Of a stretch of DNA of 64,000 bases, positions 25,643-37,054 are shown piece after piece. Source of the DNA: Parietaria judaica (lineage: Eukaryota > Streptophyta > Magnoliopsida > Rosales > Urticaceae). The notes under the pieces are model-generated. The model was not told the DNA's origin. It did not search any database and saw only the letters and a list, made by a program, of their open reading frames with translations. A program made the position numbers and the translations under genes. The stretch lies in the NCBI GenBank assembly GCA_954871525.1, contig OX940869.1, positions 20,054,001 through 20,118,000 of the forward strand, read 5' to 3'. Positions within the stretch are counted from its first letter, which is position 1. Each line of letters opens with the position of its first letter.

Positions 25643-28600
25643 CAATTACACATTATTAAGCATTTTGAAATTCATTTTTTGTTTAAAATATAGTTTAATT
25701 AGGGTTCTGCCGCGTAAAATGGTAAAGAGACTCAGTTTTTTTTTTGGAGCACGTATCAATTGTTGAAAACTGGGTTTTAAGAGAGCTCCAGTAAGTTTTA
25801 ATGCCAAAACTAACCCAATATATAATAATACCACCCTAATTAAGGTCTAGCAACTCAAATTTCATGAAGAACGCATCGTATTTGCTCTCGTAAGAAAACC
25901 AATTTTAACAGTTTTCGGTTATGATTTTAAATCGTTAACGGCTTGATATAGAAAGTACGAGATAGTGCTTCGCTATTTAGGGATTAAAATAAGTAAATGT
26001 GATACAATTACACATTATTAAGCATTTTGAAATTCATTTTTTGTTTAAAATATCGTTTAATTAGGGTTCTTTAATGTAAAATGGGAAAAAGACTCAGTTT
26101 TTTTTGGAGCACGTATTAATTGTTGAAAACTGGGTTTTAAGAGCGCTCCAGTAAGTATTAATGCCAAAACTAACCCAATATATAATAATACCACACTAAT
26201 GAAGGTCTAGCAACTCAAATTTCATGAAGAACGCATCGTATTTGCTCTCGTAAGAAAACCAATTTTAACACTTTTCGGTAATGATTTTAACTCGTTAACG
26301 GCTTGATATAGAAAGTACGAGGTAGTGCTTTGATATTTAGGGATTAAAATAAGTAAATGTGATACAATTACACATTATTAAGCATTTTGAAATTCATTTT
26401 TTGTTTAAAATATAGTTTAATTAGGGTTCTGCCGCGTAAAACGGTAAAAAGACTCAGTTTTTTTTTGGAGCACGTATCAATTGTTGAAAACTGGGTTTTA
26501 AGAGAGCTCCAGTAAGTTATAATGCAAAAAATAACCCAATATATAATAATACCACCCTAATTAAGGTCTAGCAACTCAAATTTCATGAAGAACGCATCGT
26601 ATTTGCTCTCGTAAGAAAACCAATTTTAACACTTTTCGGTAATGATTTTAACTCGTTAACGGCTTGATATAGAAAGTACGAGATAGTGCTTCGCTATTTA
26701 GGGATTAAAATAAGTAAATGTGATACAATTACACATTATTAAGCATTTTGAAATTCATTTTTTGTTTAAAATATCGTTTAATTAGGGTTCTTTAATGTAA
26801 AATGGGAAAAAGACTCAGTTTTTTTTGGAGCACGTATTAATTGTTGAAAACTTGGTTTTAAGAGAACTCCAGTAAGTTTTAATGCCAAAACTAACCCAAT
26901 ATATAATAATACCACCCTAATGAAGGTCTAGCAACTCAAATTTCATGAAGAACGCATCGTAGTTGCTCTCGTAAGAAAACCAATTTTAACATTTTTCAGT
27001 AATGATTTTAACCCGTTAACGGCTTGATATAGGAAGTACGAGATAGTGTTTCGCTATTTAGGGATTAAAATAAGTACATGTAATATAATTACACATTATT
27101 AAGCATTTTGAAATTCATTTTTTGTTTTAAATATCGTTTAATTAGGGTTCTTTAATGTAAAATGGGAAAAAGACTCAGTTTTTTTTTGGAGCACGTATTA
27201 ATTGTTGAAAACTGGGTTTTAAGAGAGCTCCAGTAAGTTTTAATGCCAAAACTAACCCAATATATAATAATACCACACTAATGAAGGTCTAGCAACTCAA
27301 ATTTCATGAAGAACGCATCGTATTTGCTCTCGTAAGAAAACCAATTCTAACACTTTTCGGTAATGATTTTAACTCGTTAACGGCTTGATATAGAAAGAAC
27401 GAGGTTGTGCTTTGATATTTAGGGATTAAAATAAGTAAATTTGATACAATTACACATTATTAAGCATTTTGAAATTCATTTTTTTGTTTAAAATATAGTT
27501 TAATTAGGGTTCTGCCGCGTAAAATGGTAAAAAGACTCAGTTTTTTTTTTGGAGCACGTATCAATTGTTGAAAACTGGGTTTTAATAGAGCTCCAGTAAG
27601 TTTTAATGCCAAAACTAACCTAATATATAATAATACCACCCTAATGAAGGTCTAGCAACTCAAATTTCATGAAGAACGCATCGTATTTGCTCTCGTAAGA
27701 AAACCAATTTTAACACTTTTCGGTAATGATTTTAACTCGTTAACGGCTTGATATAGAAAGTACGAGGTAGTGCTTTGCTATTTAGGGATTAAAATAACTA
27801 AATGTGATACAATTACACATTATTAAGCATTTTGAAATTCATTTTTTGTTTAAAATATAGTTTAATTAGGGTTCTGCCGCGTAAAATGGTAAAAAGACTC
27901 AGTTTTTTTTTTGGAGCACGTATCAATTGTTGAAAACTGGGTTTTAAGAGAGCTCCAGTAAGTTTTAATGCCAAAACTAAGCCAATATATAATAATACCA
28001 CCCTAATTAAGGTCAAGCAACTCAAATTTCATGAAGAACGCATCGTATTTGTTCTCGTAAGAAAACCAATTTTAACACTTCTCGGTAATGATTTTAACTC
28101 GTTAACGGCTTGATATAGAAAGTACGAGATAGTGCTTCGCTATTTAGAGATTAAAATAAGTAAATGTGATACAATTACACATTATTGAGCATTTTGAAAT
28201 TCATTTTTTGTTTAAAATATCGTTTAATTAGGGTTCTTTAATGTAAAATGGGAAAAAGACTCAGTTTTTTTTTGGAGCACGTATTAATTGTTGAAAACTG
28301 GGTTTTAAGAGCGCTCCAGTAAGTATTAATGCCAAAACTAACCCAATATATAATAATACCACACTAATGAAGGTCTAGCAACTCAAATTTCATGAAGAAC
28401 GCATCGTATTTGCTCTCGTAAGAAAACCAATTTTAACACTTTTCGGTAATGATTTTAACTCGTTAACGGCTTGATATAGAAAGTACGAGGTAGTGCTTTG
28501 CTATTTAGGGATTAAAATAAGTAAATGTGATACAATTACACATTATTAAGCATTTTGAAATTCATTTTTTGTTTAAAATATAGTTTAATTAGGGTTGTGC

Positions 28601-29976
28601 CGCGTAAAATGGTAAAAAGACTCAGTTTTTTTTTGGAGCACGTATCAATTGTTGAAAACTGGGTTTTAAGAGAGCTCCAGTAAGTTTTAATGCCAAAACT
28701 AACCCAATATATAATAATACCACCCTAATTAAGGTCTAGCAACTCAAATTTCATGAAGAACGCATCGTATTTGTTCTCGTAAGAAAACCAATTTTAACAC
28801 TTTTCGGTAATGATTTTAACTCGTTAACGGCTTGATATAGAAAGTACGAGATAGTGCTTCGCTATTTAGGGATTAAAATAAGTAAATGTGATACAATTAC
28901 ACATTATTGAGCATTTTGAAATTCATTTTTTGTTTAAAATATCGTTTAATTAGGGTTCTTTAATGTAAAATGAGAAAAAGACTCAGTTTTTTTTTGGAGC
29001 ACGTATTAATTGTTGAAAACTGGGTTTTAAGAGAGCTCCAGTAAGTTTTAATGCCAAAACTAACCCAATATATAATAATACCACACTAATGAAGGTCTAG
29101 AAACTCAAATTTCAAGAAGAACGCATCGTATTTGCTCTCGTAAGAAAACCAATTTTAACACTTTTCGGTAATGATTTTAACTCGTTAACGGCTTGATATA
29201 GAAAGTACGAGGTAGTGCTTTGCTATTTAGGGATTAAAATAAGTAAATGTGATACAATTACACATTATTAAGCATTTTGAAATTCATTTTTTGTTTAAAA
29301 TATAGTTTAATTAGGGTTCTGCCGCGTAAAAGGGTAAAAAGACTCAGTTTTTTTTTGGAGCACGTATCAATTGTTGAAAACTGGGTTTTAAGAGAGCTCC
29401 AGTAAGTTTTAATGTCAAAACTAACCCAATATATAATAATACCACCCTAATTAAGGTCTAGCAACTCAAATTTCATGAAGAACGCATCGTATTTGCTCTC
29501 GTAAGAAAACCAATTTTAACACTTTTCGGTAATGATTTTAACTCGTTAACGGCTTGATATAGAAAGTACGAGATAGTGCTTCGCTATTTAGGGATTAAAA
29601 TAAGTAAAATTGATACAATTACACATTATTGAGCATTTTGAAATTCATTTTTTGTTTAAAATATCGTTTAATTAGGGTTCTTTAATGTAAAATGGGAAAA
29701 AGACTCAGTTTTTTTTTGGAGCACGTATTAATTGTTGAATACTTGGTTTTAAGAGAGCTCCAGTAAGTTTTAATGCCAAAACTAACCCAATATATAATAA
29801 TACCACACTAATGAAGGTCTAGCAACTCAAATTTCATGAAGAACGCATCATATTTGCTCTCGTAAGAAAACCAATTTTAACACTTTTCGGTAATGATTTT
29901 AACTCGTTAACGGCTTGATATAGAAAGTACGAGGTAGTGCTTTGCTATTTAGGGATTAAAATAAGTAAATGTGATA
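25643..29976. repeat. Mixed 361-bp monomers (12 copies)
   Basis: Order: G2, Q-like, G2, S, P, G1', G3, Q, G2', Q', G2', Q'. The last four form a 722-bp dimer twice (28533 and 29255), resembling 21673-23116 down to the AAAGGGTAAAA variant (about 29331). The S-P-G1'-G3-Q run repeats 18060-19866. The Q-like monomer at 26005 has TTATTAAGC at the start but GCGCTCC and TTTGATATTT later, so it appears to be a hybrid. Confidence 0.72.
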
Positions 29977-32503
29977 CAATTACACATTATTAAGCATTTT
30001 GAAATTCATTTTTTGTTTAAAATATCGTTTAATTAGGGTTCTTTAATGTAAAATGGGAAAAAGACTCAGTTTTTTTTTGGAGCACGTATCAATTGTTGAA
30101 AACTGGGTTTTAATAGAGCTCCAGTAAGTTTTAATGCCAAAACTAACCTAATATATAATAATACCACCCTAATGAAGGTCTAGCAACTCAAATTTCATGA
30201 AGAACGCATCGTATTTGCTCTCGTAAGAAAACCAATTTTAACACTTTTCGGTAATGATTTTAACTCGTTAACGGCTTGATATAGAAAGTACGAGGTAGTG
30301 CTTTGCTATTTAGGGATTAAAATAAGTAAATGTGATACAATTACACATTATTAAGCATTTTGAAATTCATTTTTTGTTTAAAATATAGTTTAATTAGGGT
30401 TCTGCCGCGTAAAATGGTAAAGAGACTCAGTTTTTTTTTTGGAGCACGTATCAATTGTTGAAAACTGGGTTTTAAGAGAGCTCCAGTAAGTTTTAATGCA
30501 AAAACTAACCCAATATATAATAATACCACCCTAATTAAGGTCTAGCAACTCAAATTTCATGAAGAACGCATCGTATTTGCTCTCGTAAGAAAACCAATTT
30601 TAACACTTTTCGGTAATGATTTTAACTCGTTAACGGGTTGATATAGAAAGTACGAGATAGTGCTTCGCTATTTAGGGATTAAAATAAGTAAATGTGATAC
30701 AATTACACATTATTGAGCATTTTGAAATTCATTTTTTGTTTAAAATATCGTTTAATTAGGGTTCTTTAATGTAAAATGGGAAAAAGACTCAGTTTTTTTT
30801 TGGAGCACGTATTAATTGTTGAAAACTTGGTTTTAAGAGAGCTCCAGTAAGTTTTAATGCCAAAACTAACCCAATATATAATAATACCACACTAATGAAG
30901 GTCTAGCAACTCAAATTTCATGAAGAACGCATCGTATTTGCTCTCGTAAGAAAACCAATTTTAACATTTTTCAGTAATGATTTTAACCCGTTAACGGCTT
31001 GATATAGAAAGTACGAGGTAGTGCTTTGCTATTTAGGGATTAAAATAAGTAAATGTGATACAATTACACATTATTAAGCATTTTGAAATTCATTTTTTGT
31101 TTAAAATATAGTTTAATTAGGGTTCTGCCGCGTAAAATGGTAAAAAGACTCAGTTTTTTTTTGGAGCACGTATCAATTGTTGAAAACTGGGTTTTAATAG
31201 AGCTCCAGTAAGTTTTAATGCCAAAACTAACCTAATATATAATAATACCACCCTAATGAAGGTCTAGCAACTCAAATTTCATGAAGAACGCATCGTATTT
31301 GCTCTCGTAAGAAAACCAATTTTAACACTTTTCGGTAATGATTTTAACTCGTTAACGGCTTGATATAGAAAGTACGAGGTAGTGCTTTGCTATTTAGGGA
31401 TTAAAATAAGTAAATGTGATACAATTACACATTATTAAGCATTTTGAAATTCATTTTTTGTTTAAAATATAGTTTAATTAGGGTTCTGCCGCGTAAAATG
31501 GTAAAGAGACTCAGTTTTTTTTTGGAGCACGTATCAATTGTTGAAAACTGGGTTTTAAGAGAGCTCCAGTAAGTTTTAATGCCAAAACTAACCCAATATA
31601 TAATAATATCACCCTAATTAAGGTCTAGCAACTCAAATTTCATGAAGAACGCATCGTATTTGCTCTCTTAAGAAAACCAATTTTAACACTTTTCGGTTAT
31701 GATTTTAAATCGTTAACGGCTTGATATAGAAAGTACGAGATAGTGCTTCGCTATTTAGGGATTAAAATAAGTAAATGTGATACAATTACACATTATTAAG
31801 CATTTTGAAATTCATTTTTTGTTTAAAATATCGTTTAATTAGGGTTCTTTAATGTAAAATGGGAAAAAGACTCAGTTTTTTTTGGAGCACGTATTAATTG
31901 TTGAAAACTTGGTTTTAAGAGAGCTCCAGTAAGTTTTAATGCCAAAACTAACCCAATATATAATAATACCACCCTAATGAAGGTCTAGCAACTCAAATTT
32001 CATTAAGAACGCATCGTAGTTGCTCTCGTAAGAAAACCAATTTTAACATTTTTCAGTAATGATTTTAACCCGTTAACGGCTTGATATAGGAAGTACGAGA
32101 TAGTGTTTCGCTATTTAGGGATTAAAAAAAGTACATGTAATATAATTACACATTATTAAGCATTTTTAAATTCATTTTTTGTTTAAAATATCGTTTAATT
32201 AGGGTTCTTTAATGTAAAATGGGAAAAAGACTCAGTTTTTTTTTGGAGCACGTATTAATTCTTGAAAACTGGGTTTTAAGAGAGCTCCAGTAAGTTTTAA
32301 TGCCAAAACTAACCCAATATATAATAATACCACACTAATGAAGGTCTAGCAACTCAAATTTCATGAAGAACGCATCGTAGTTGCTCTCGTAAGAAAACCA
32401 ATTTTAACATTTTTCAGTAATGATTTTAACCCGTTAACGGCTTGATATAGAAAGTACGAGGTAGTTCTTTGCTATTTAGGGATTAAAATAAGTAAATGTG
32501 ATA
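29977..32503. repeat. 7-mer HOR, copy 1 (2527 bp)
   Basis: Seven monomers starting at 29977, 30338, 30700, 31061, 31422, 31783 and 32143. The first is a chimera (TTTAATG front, CAATTG/AATAGAGC back). Private markers include AACGGGTTGATATAG near 30635, CTCTCTTAAG near 31663, GATTAAAAAAAG near 32121 and GTAGTTCTTTGC near 32461. All recur 2526-2527 bp downstream. Confidence 0.9.
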
Positions 32504-35029
32504 CAATTACACATTATTAAGCATTTTGAAATTCATTTTTTGTTTAAAATATCGTTTAATTAGGGTTCTTTAATGTAAAATGGGAAAAAGACTCAGTTTT
32601 TTTTTGGAGCACGTATCAATTGTTGAAAACTGGGTTTTAATAGAGCTCCAGTAAGTTTTAATGCCAAAACTAACCTAATATATAATAATACCACCCTAAT
32701 GAAGGTCTAGCAACTCAAATTTCATGAAGAACGCATCGTATTTGCTCTCGTAAGAAAACCAATTTTAACACTTTTCGGTAATGATTTTAACTCGTTAACG
32801 GCTTGATATAGAAAGTACGAGGTAGTGCTTTGCTATTTAGGGATTAAAATAAGTAAATGTGATACAATTACACATTATTAAGCATTTTGAAATTCATTTT
32901 TTGTTTAAAATATAGTTTAATTAGGGTTCTGCCGCGTAAAATGGTAAAGAGACTCAGTTTTTTTTTGGAGCACGTATCAATTGTTGAAAACTGGGTTTTA
33001 AGAGAGCTCCAGTAAGTTTTAATGCAAAAACTAACCCAATATATAATAATACCACCCTAATTAAGGTCTAGCAACTCAAATTTCATGAAGAACGCATCGT
33101 ATTTGCTCTCGTAAGAAAACCAATTTTAACACTTTTCGGTAATGATTTTAACTCGTTAACGGGTTGATATAGAAAGTACGAGATAGTGCTTCGCTATTTA
33201 GGGATTAAAATAAGTAAATGTGATACAATTACACATTATTGAGCATTTTGAAATTCATTTTTTGTTTAAAATATCGTTTAATTAGGGTTCTTTAATGTAA
33301 AATGGGAAAAAGACTCAGTTTTTTTTTGGAGCACGTATTAATTGTTGAAAACTTGGTTTTAAGAGAGCTCCAGTAAGTTTTAATGCCAAAACTAACCCAA
33401 TATATAATAATACCACACTAATGAAGGTCTAGCAACTCAAATTTCATGAAGAACGCATCGTATTTGCTCTCGTAAGAAAACCAATTTTAACATTTTTCAG
33501 TAATGATTTTAACCCGTTAACGGCTTGATATAGAAAGTACGAGGTAGTGCTTTGCTATTTAGGGATTAAAATAAGTAAATGTGATACAATTACACATTAT
33601 TAAGCATTTTGAAATTCATTTTTTGTTTAAAATATAGTTTAATTAGGGTTCTGCCGCGTAAAATGGTAAAAAGACTCAGTTTTTTTTTGGAGCACGTATC
33701 AATTGTTGAAAACTGGGTTTTAATAGAGCTCCAGTAAGTTTTAATGCCAAAACTAACCTAATATATAATAATACCACCCTAATGAAGGTCTAGCAACTCA
33801 AATTTCATGAAGAACGCATCGTATTTGCTCTCGTAAGAAAACCAATTTTAACACTTTTCGGTAATGATTTTAACTCGTTAACGGCTTGATATAGAAAGTA
33901 CGAGGTAGTGCTTTGCTATTTAGGGATTAAAATAAGTAAATGTGATACAATTACACATTATTAAGCATTTTGAAATTCATTTTTTGTTTAAAATATAGTT
34001 TAATTAGGGTTCTGCCGCGTAAAATGGTAAAGAGACTCAGTTTTTTTTTGGAGCACGTATCAATTGTTGAAAACTGGGTTTTAAGAGAGCTCCAGTAAGT
34101 TTTAATGCCAAAACTAACCCAATATATAATAATATCACCCTAATTAAGGTCTAGCAACTCAAATTTCATGAAGAACGCATCGTATTTGCTCTCTTAAGAA
34201 AACCAATTTTAACACTTTTCGGTTATGATTTTAAATCGTTAACGGCTTGATATAGAAAGTACGAGATAGTGCTTCGCTATTTAGGGATTAAAATAAGTAA
34301 ATGTGATACAATTACACATTATTAAGCATTTTGAAATTCATTTTTTGTTTAAAATATCGTTTAATTAGGGTTCTTTAATGTAAAATGGGAAAAAGACTCA
34401 GTTTTTTTTGGAGCACGTATTAATTGTTGAAAACTTGGTTTTAAGAGAGCTCCAGTAAGTTTTAATGCCAAAACTAACCCAATATATAATAATACCACCC
34501 TAATGAAGGTCTAGCAACTCAAATTTCATTAAGAACGCATCGTAGTTGCTCTCGTAAGAAAACCAATTTTAACATTTTTCAGTAATGATTTTAACCCGTT
34601 AACGGCTTGATATAGGAAGTACGAGATAGTGTTTCGCTATTTAGGGATTAAAAAAAGTACATGTAATATAATTACACATTATTAAGCATTTTTAAATTCA
34701 TTTTTTGTTTAAAATATCGTTTAATTAGGGTTCTTTAATGTAAAATGGGAAAAAGACTCAGTTTTTTTTTGGAGCACGTATTAATTCTTGAAAACTGGGT
34801 TTTAAGAGAGCTCCAGTAAGTTTTAATGCCAAAACTAACCCAATATATAATAATACCACACTAATGAAGGTCTAGCAACTCAAATTTCATGAAGAACGCA
34901 TCGTAGTTGCTCTCGTAAGAAAACCAATTTTAACATTTTTCAGTAATGATTTTAACCCGTTAACGGCTTGATATAGAAAGTACGAGGTAGTTCTTTGCTA
35001 TTTAGGGATTAAAATAAGTAAATGTGATA
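32504..35029. repeat. 7-mer HOR, copy 2 (2526 bp)
   Basis: Direct tandem repeat of the preceding 7-mer, with the same chimeric first monomer and the same private markers (CTCTCTTAAG near 34189, AACGGGTTG near 33161, GTAGTTCTTTGC near 34988). The only differences I noticed are in T-tract length. This is the last intact HOR before the edge of array 1. Confidence 0.9.
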
Positions 35030-35718
35030 CAATTACACATTATTAAGCATTTTGAAATTCATTTTTTGTTTAAAATATAGTTTAATTAGGGTTCTGCCGC
35101 GTAAAATGGTAAAAAGACTCAGTTTTTTTTTTTGGAGCACGTATCAATTGTTGAAAACTGGGTTTTAAGAGAGCTCCAGTAAGTTTTAATGCCAAAACTA
35201 ACCCAATATATAATAATACCACCCTAATTAAGGTCGAGCAACTCAAATTTCATGAAGAACGCATCGTATTTGCTCTCGTAAGAAAACCAATTTTAACAGT
35301 TTTCGGTTATGATTTTAAATCGTTAACGGCTTGATATAGAAAGTACGAGATAGTGCTTCGCTATTTAGGGATTAAAATAAGTAAATGTGATACAATTACA
35401 CATTATTAAGCATTTTGAAATTCATTTTTTGTTTAAAATATCGTTTAATTAGGGTTCTTTAATGTAAAATGGGAAAAAGACTCAGTTTTTTTTGGAGCAC
35501 GTATTAATTGTTGAAAACTTGGTTTTAAGAGAGCTTTAGTAAGTTTTAATGCCAAAACTAACCCAATATATAATAATACAACCCTAATGAAGGTCTAGCA
35601 ACTCAAATTTCATGAAGAACGCATCGTAGTTGCTCTCGTAAGAAAACCAATTTTAACATTTTTCAGTAATGATTTTAACCCGTTAACGGCTTGATATAGG
35701 AAGTACAAGATAGTGTTT
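35030..35718. repeat. Terminal monomers of array 1, last one truncated
   Basis: A G2-like monomer (35030-35392) with an 11-T tract and GGTCGAGC, then an S monomer (35393-35718) that stops after TAGTGTTT, about 35 bp short of full length. The last monomer has several private changes: GAGCTTTAGT in place of GAGCTCCAGT (35531), AATACAACCC near 35575 and AAGTACAAGA at 35701. This fits weaker homogenisation at an array edge. Confidence 0.85.
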
Positions 35719-35726
35719 GGAATAAT
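35711..35726. other. Junction of the two satellite arrays
   Basis: Array 1 sequence reads through TAGTGTTT, where a full monomer would continue CGCTATTTAGGG. From GGAATAATAG onward the sequence is array 2, where a full monomer has ATATGGAATAATAG. The break lies between 35718 and 35719 with at most one base of shared sequence. There is no spacer, target-site duplication or transposon at the junction. Confidence 0.92.
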
Positions 35727-36130
35727 AGTGAAATTTCGGCACCTTTTTTAACTTCTAGCCAACTCGTACGCGAAATTAAGCTATTAGATCCCAAGATTCC
35801 TTAAGCCACCAAACTTGTTTGTTTAATGGGCTCAATACAATTAATATATTATATGAAGAAGGGATATGGAGATATATCTATGTTTCGGCACCTATTTTTA
35901 TTTTGAACGAACTCCTACGCGAAATGAAGCTATAAGAGCCTAAAATTCTTTAAGACTCCAAACATGTTTGTTCTTTTGGGCTCAATACAAATAATATAGT
36001 CTATAAAGAAGGTATATGGAATAATAATTATGTTTGGGCACCGTTTTTGACTTCCAGTCAGTGAACTCGTACGCGAAATTAAGCTATTAGAGCCCAAGAT
36101 TCCTTAAGACACCAAATTTGTTTGTTTATT

Positions 36131-36430
36131 GGGCTCAATACAATTAATATAGTATATAAAGAAGGATATGGAGAAATATCTATGTTTCAACACCTATTTT
36201 TATTTTGAACGAACACTTACGCGAAAGTAAGCTATTGAAGCTAAATATTCTTTAAGACACCAAACTTGTTTGTTTTTTTGAGCTCAATACAAATTATATA
36301 GTGTATAAAGAAGGTATATGGAATAATAGTTAAGTTTCGGCGCCTTTTTTTGGCTTGTATAGAACTTTTACATGAAATTAAGCTATTAGAGCCCAAGATT
36401 CCTTAAGCCTCCAAACTTGTTTGTTTAATG
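36131..36430. repeat. Representative ~299-bp dimer of array 2
   Basis: The first monomer has ACAATTAATATAGTATATAAAG, with ATATGGAGAAATATC, a spaced GAACGAACACTTACGCG and GAGCTAAATATTC. The second has ACAAATTATATAGTGTATAAAG, with TATGGAATAATAGTTAAG, TTTCGGCGCC, CTTTTACATG and GAGCCCAAGATTCC. This alternation holds through the array and is why all large deletions and duplications here involve even numbers of monomers. AflII (CTTAAG) cuts mainly the second type, predicting a ~299-bp ladder. Confidence 0.85.
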
Positions 36431-37036
36431 GGCTCAATACAATTATTATATTATATAAAGAAGGGATATGGAGTAATTTTTATGTTTCGGCATCTATTTT
36501 AATTTTGAACGAACTCTTATGCAAAATGAAGCTATAAGAGACCAATATTCTTTAAGAATCCAAACTTGTTTGTTTTTCTGGGCTCAATACAATTAATATA
36601 GTGTAAAAAGAAGGTTTCTGGAATAATAGTTAGGTTTCGGCATCTTTTTTTACTTCTAGCGAACTGTTACGCGAAATTAAGCTATTAGAGCCCATGATTC
36701 CTTAAGACACCAAATTTGTTTGTTTATTGGGCTAAATACAATTAATATAGTATATAAAGAAGGGATATGGAGAAATATCTATGTTTCAACACCTATTTTG
36801 ATTTTGAACGAACTCTTACGCGAAAGTAAGCTATTAGAGCTAAATATTCTTTAAGACTCCAAACTTGTTTGTTTTTTTGGGCTCAATACAAATAATATAG
36901 TGTATAAAGAAGGTATATGGAATAATAGTTAAGTTTCGGCGCCTTTTTTTGACTTGTAGCGAACTTTTACATGAAATTAAGCTATTAGAGCCCAAGATTG
37001 GTTAACATTCACAAACTTGTGTGTTTTTTCGGCTCA

Positions 37037-37054
37037 ATACAATTAATATTGTAT
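37037..37054. other. Example of 18-bp dyad in one array 2 class
   Basis: ATACAAT-TAAT-ATTGTAT has 7-bp perfect arms. It is present in the monomer class that also has GTGTGTTTTTT. Related classes have ATACAATTAATATAGTAT, with one arm mismatch. Confidence 0.7.

Larger units (their letters stand above)
1..35718. repeat. Array 1: ~361-bp satellite, 99 tandem monomers
   Basis: This is a continuous head-to-tail satellite array. Counting each occurrence of the start motif CAATTACAC (or TAATTACAC) gives 98 complete monomers and a 99th cut at the junction. Monomers are 359-363 bp; most length variation comes from a T-tract of 8 to 11 bases in the middle of the unit. Landmarks in order are the CACATTATT start, AAATTCATTTTTTG, TTAATTAGGGTTCT, a variable box (GCCGCG or TTTAATG), the T-tract, GGAGCACGTAT, GAGCTCC, CCAATATATAATAATACCA, GAAGAACGCATCG, CTCTCGTAAGAAAACCAATT, CGTTAACGGCTTGATATAG and CTATTTAGGGATTAAAA. 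No unique sequence interrupts it. The family is not recognised. A centromeric or pericentromeric location is inferred only from array size and HOR order. Confidence 0.97.

Noticed and set aside
1..35718. Internal dimer structure of the 361-bp monomer (2 x ~180 bp)
   Set aside because: The halves share only short AT-rich words such as TTAGGG and AAAACC. I could not align them convincingly by eye.
35690..35740. Transposon or attachment site at the array junction
   Set aside because: There are no inverted repeats, target duplication or extra sequence; the two satellites abut directly.
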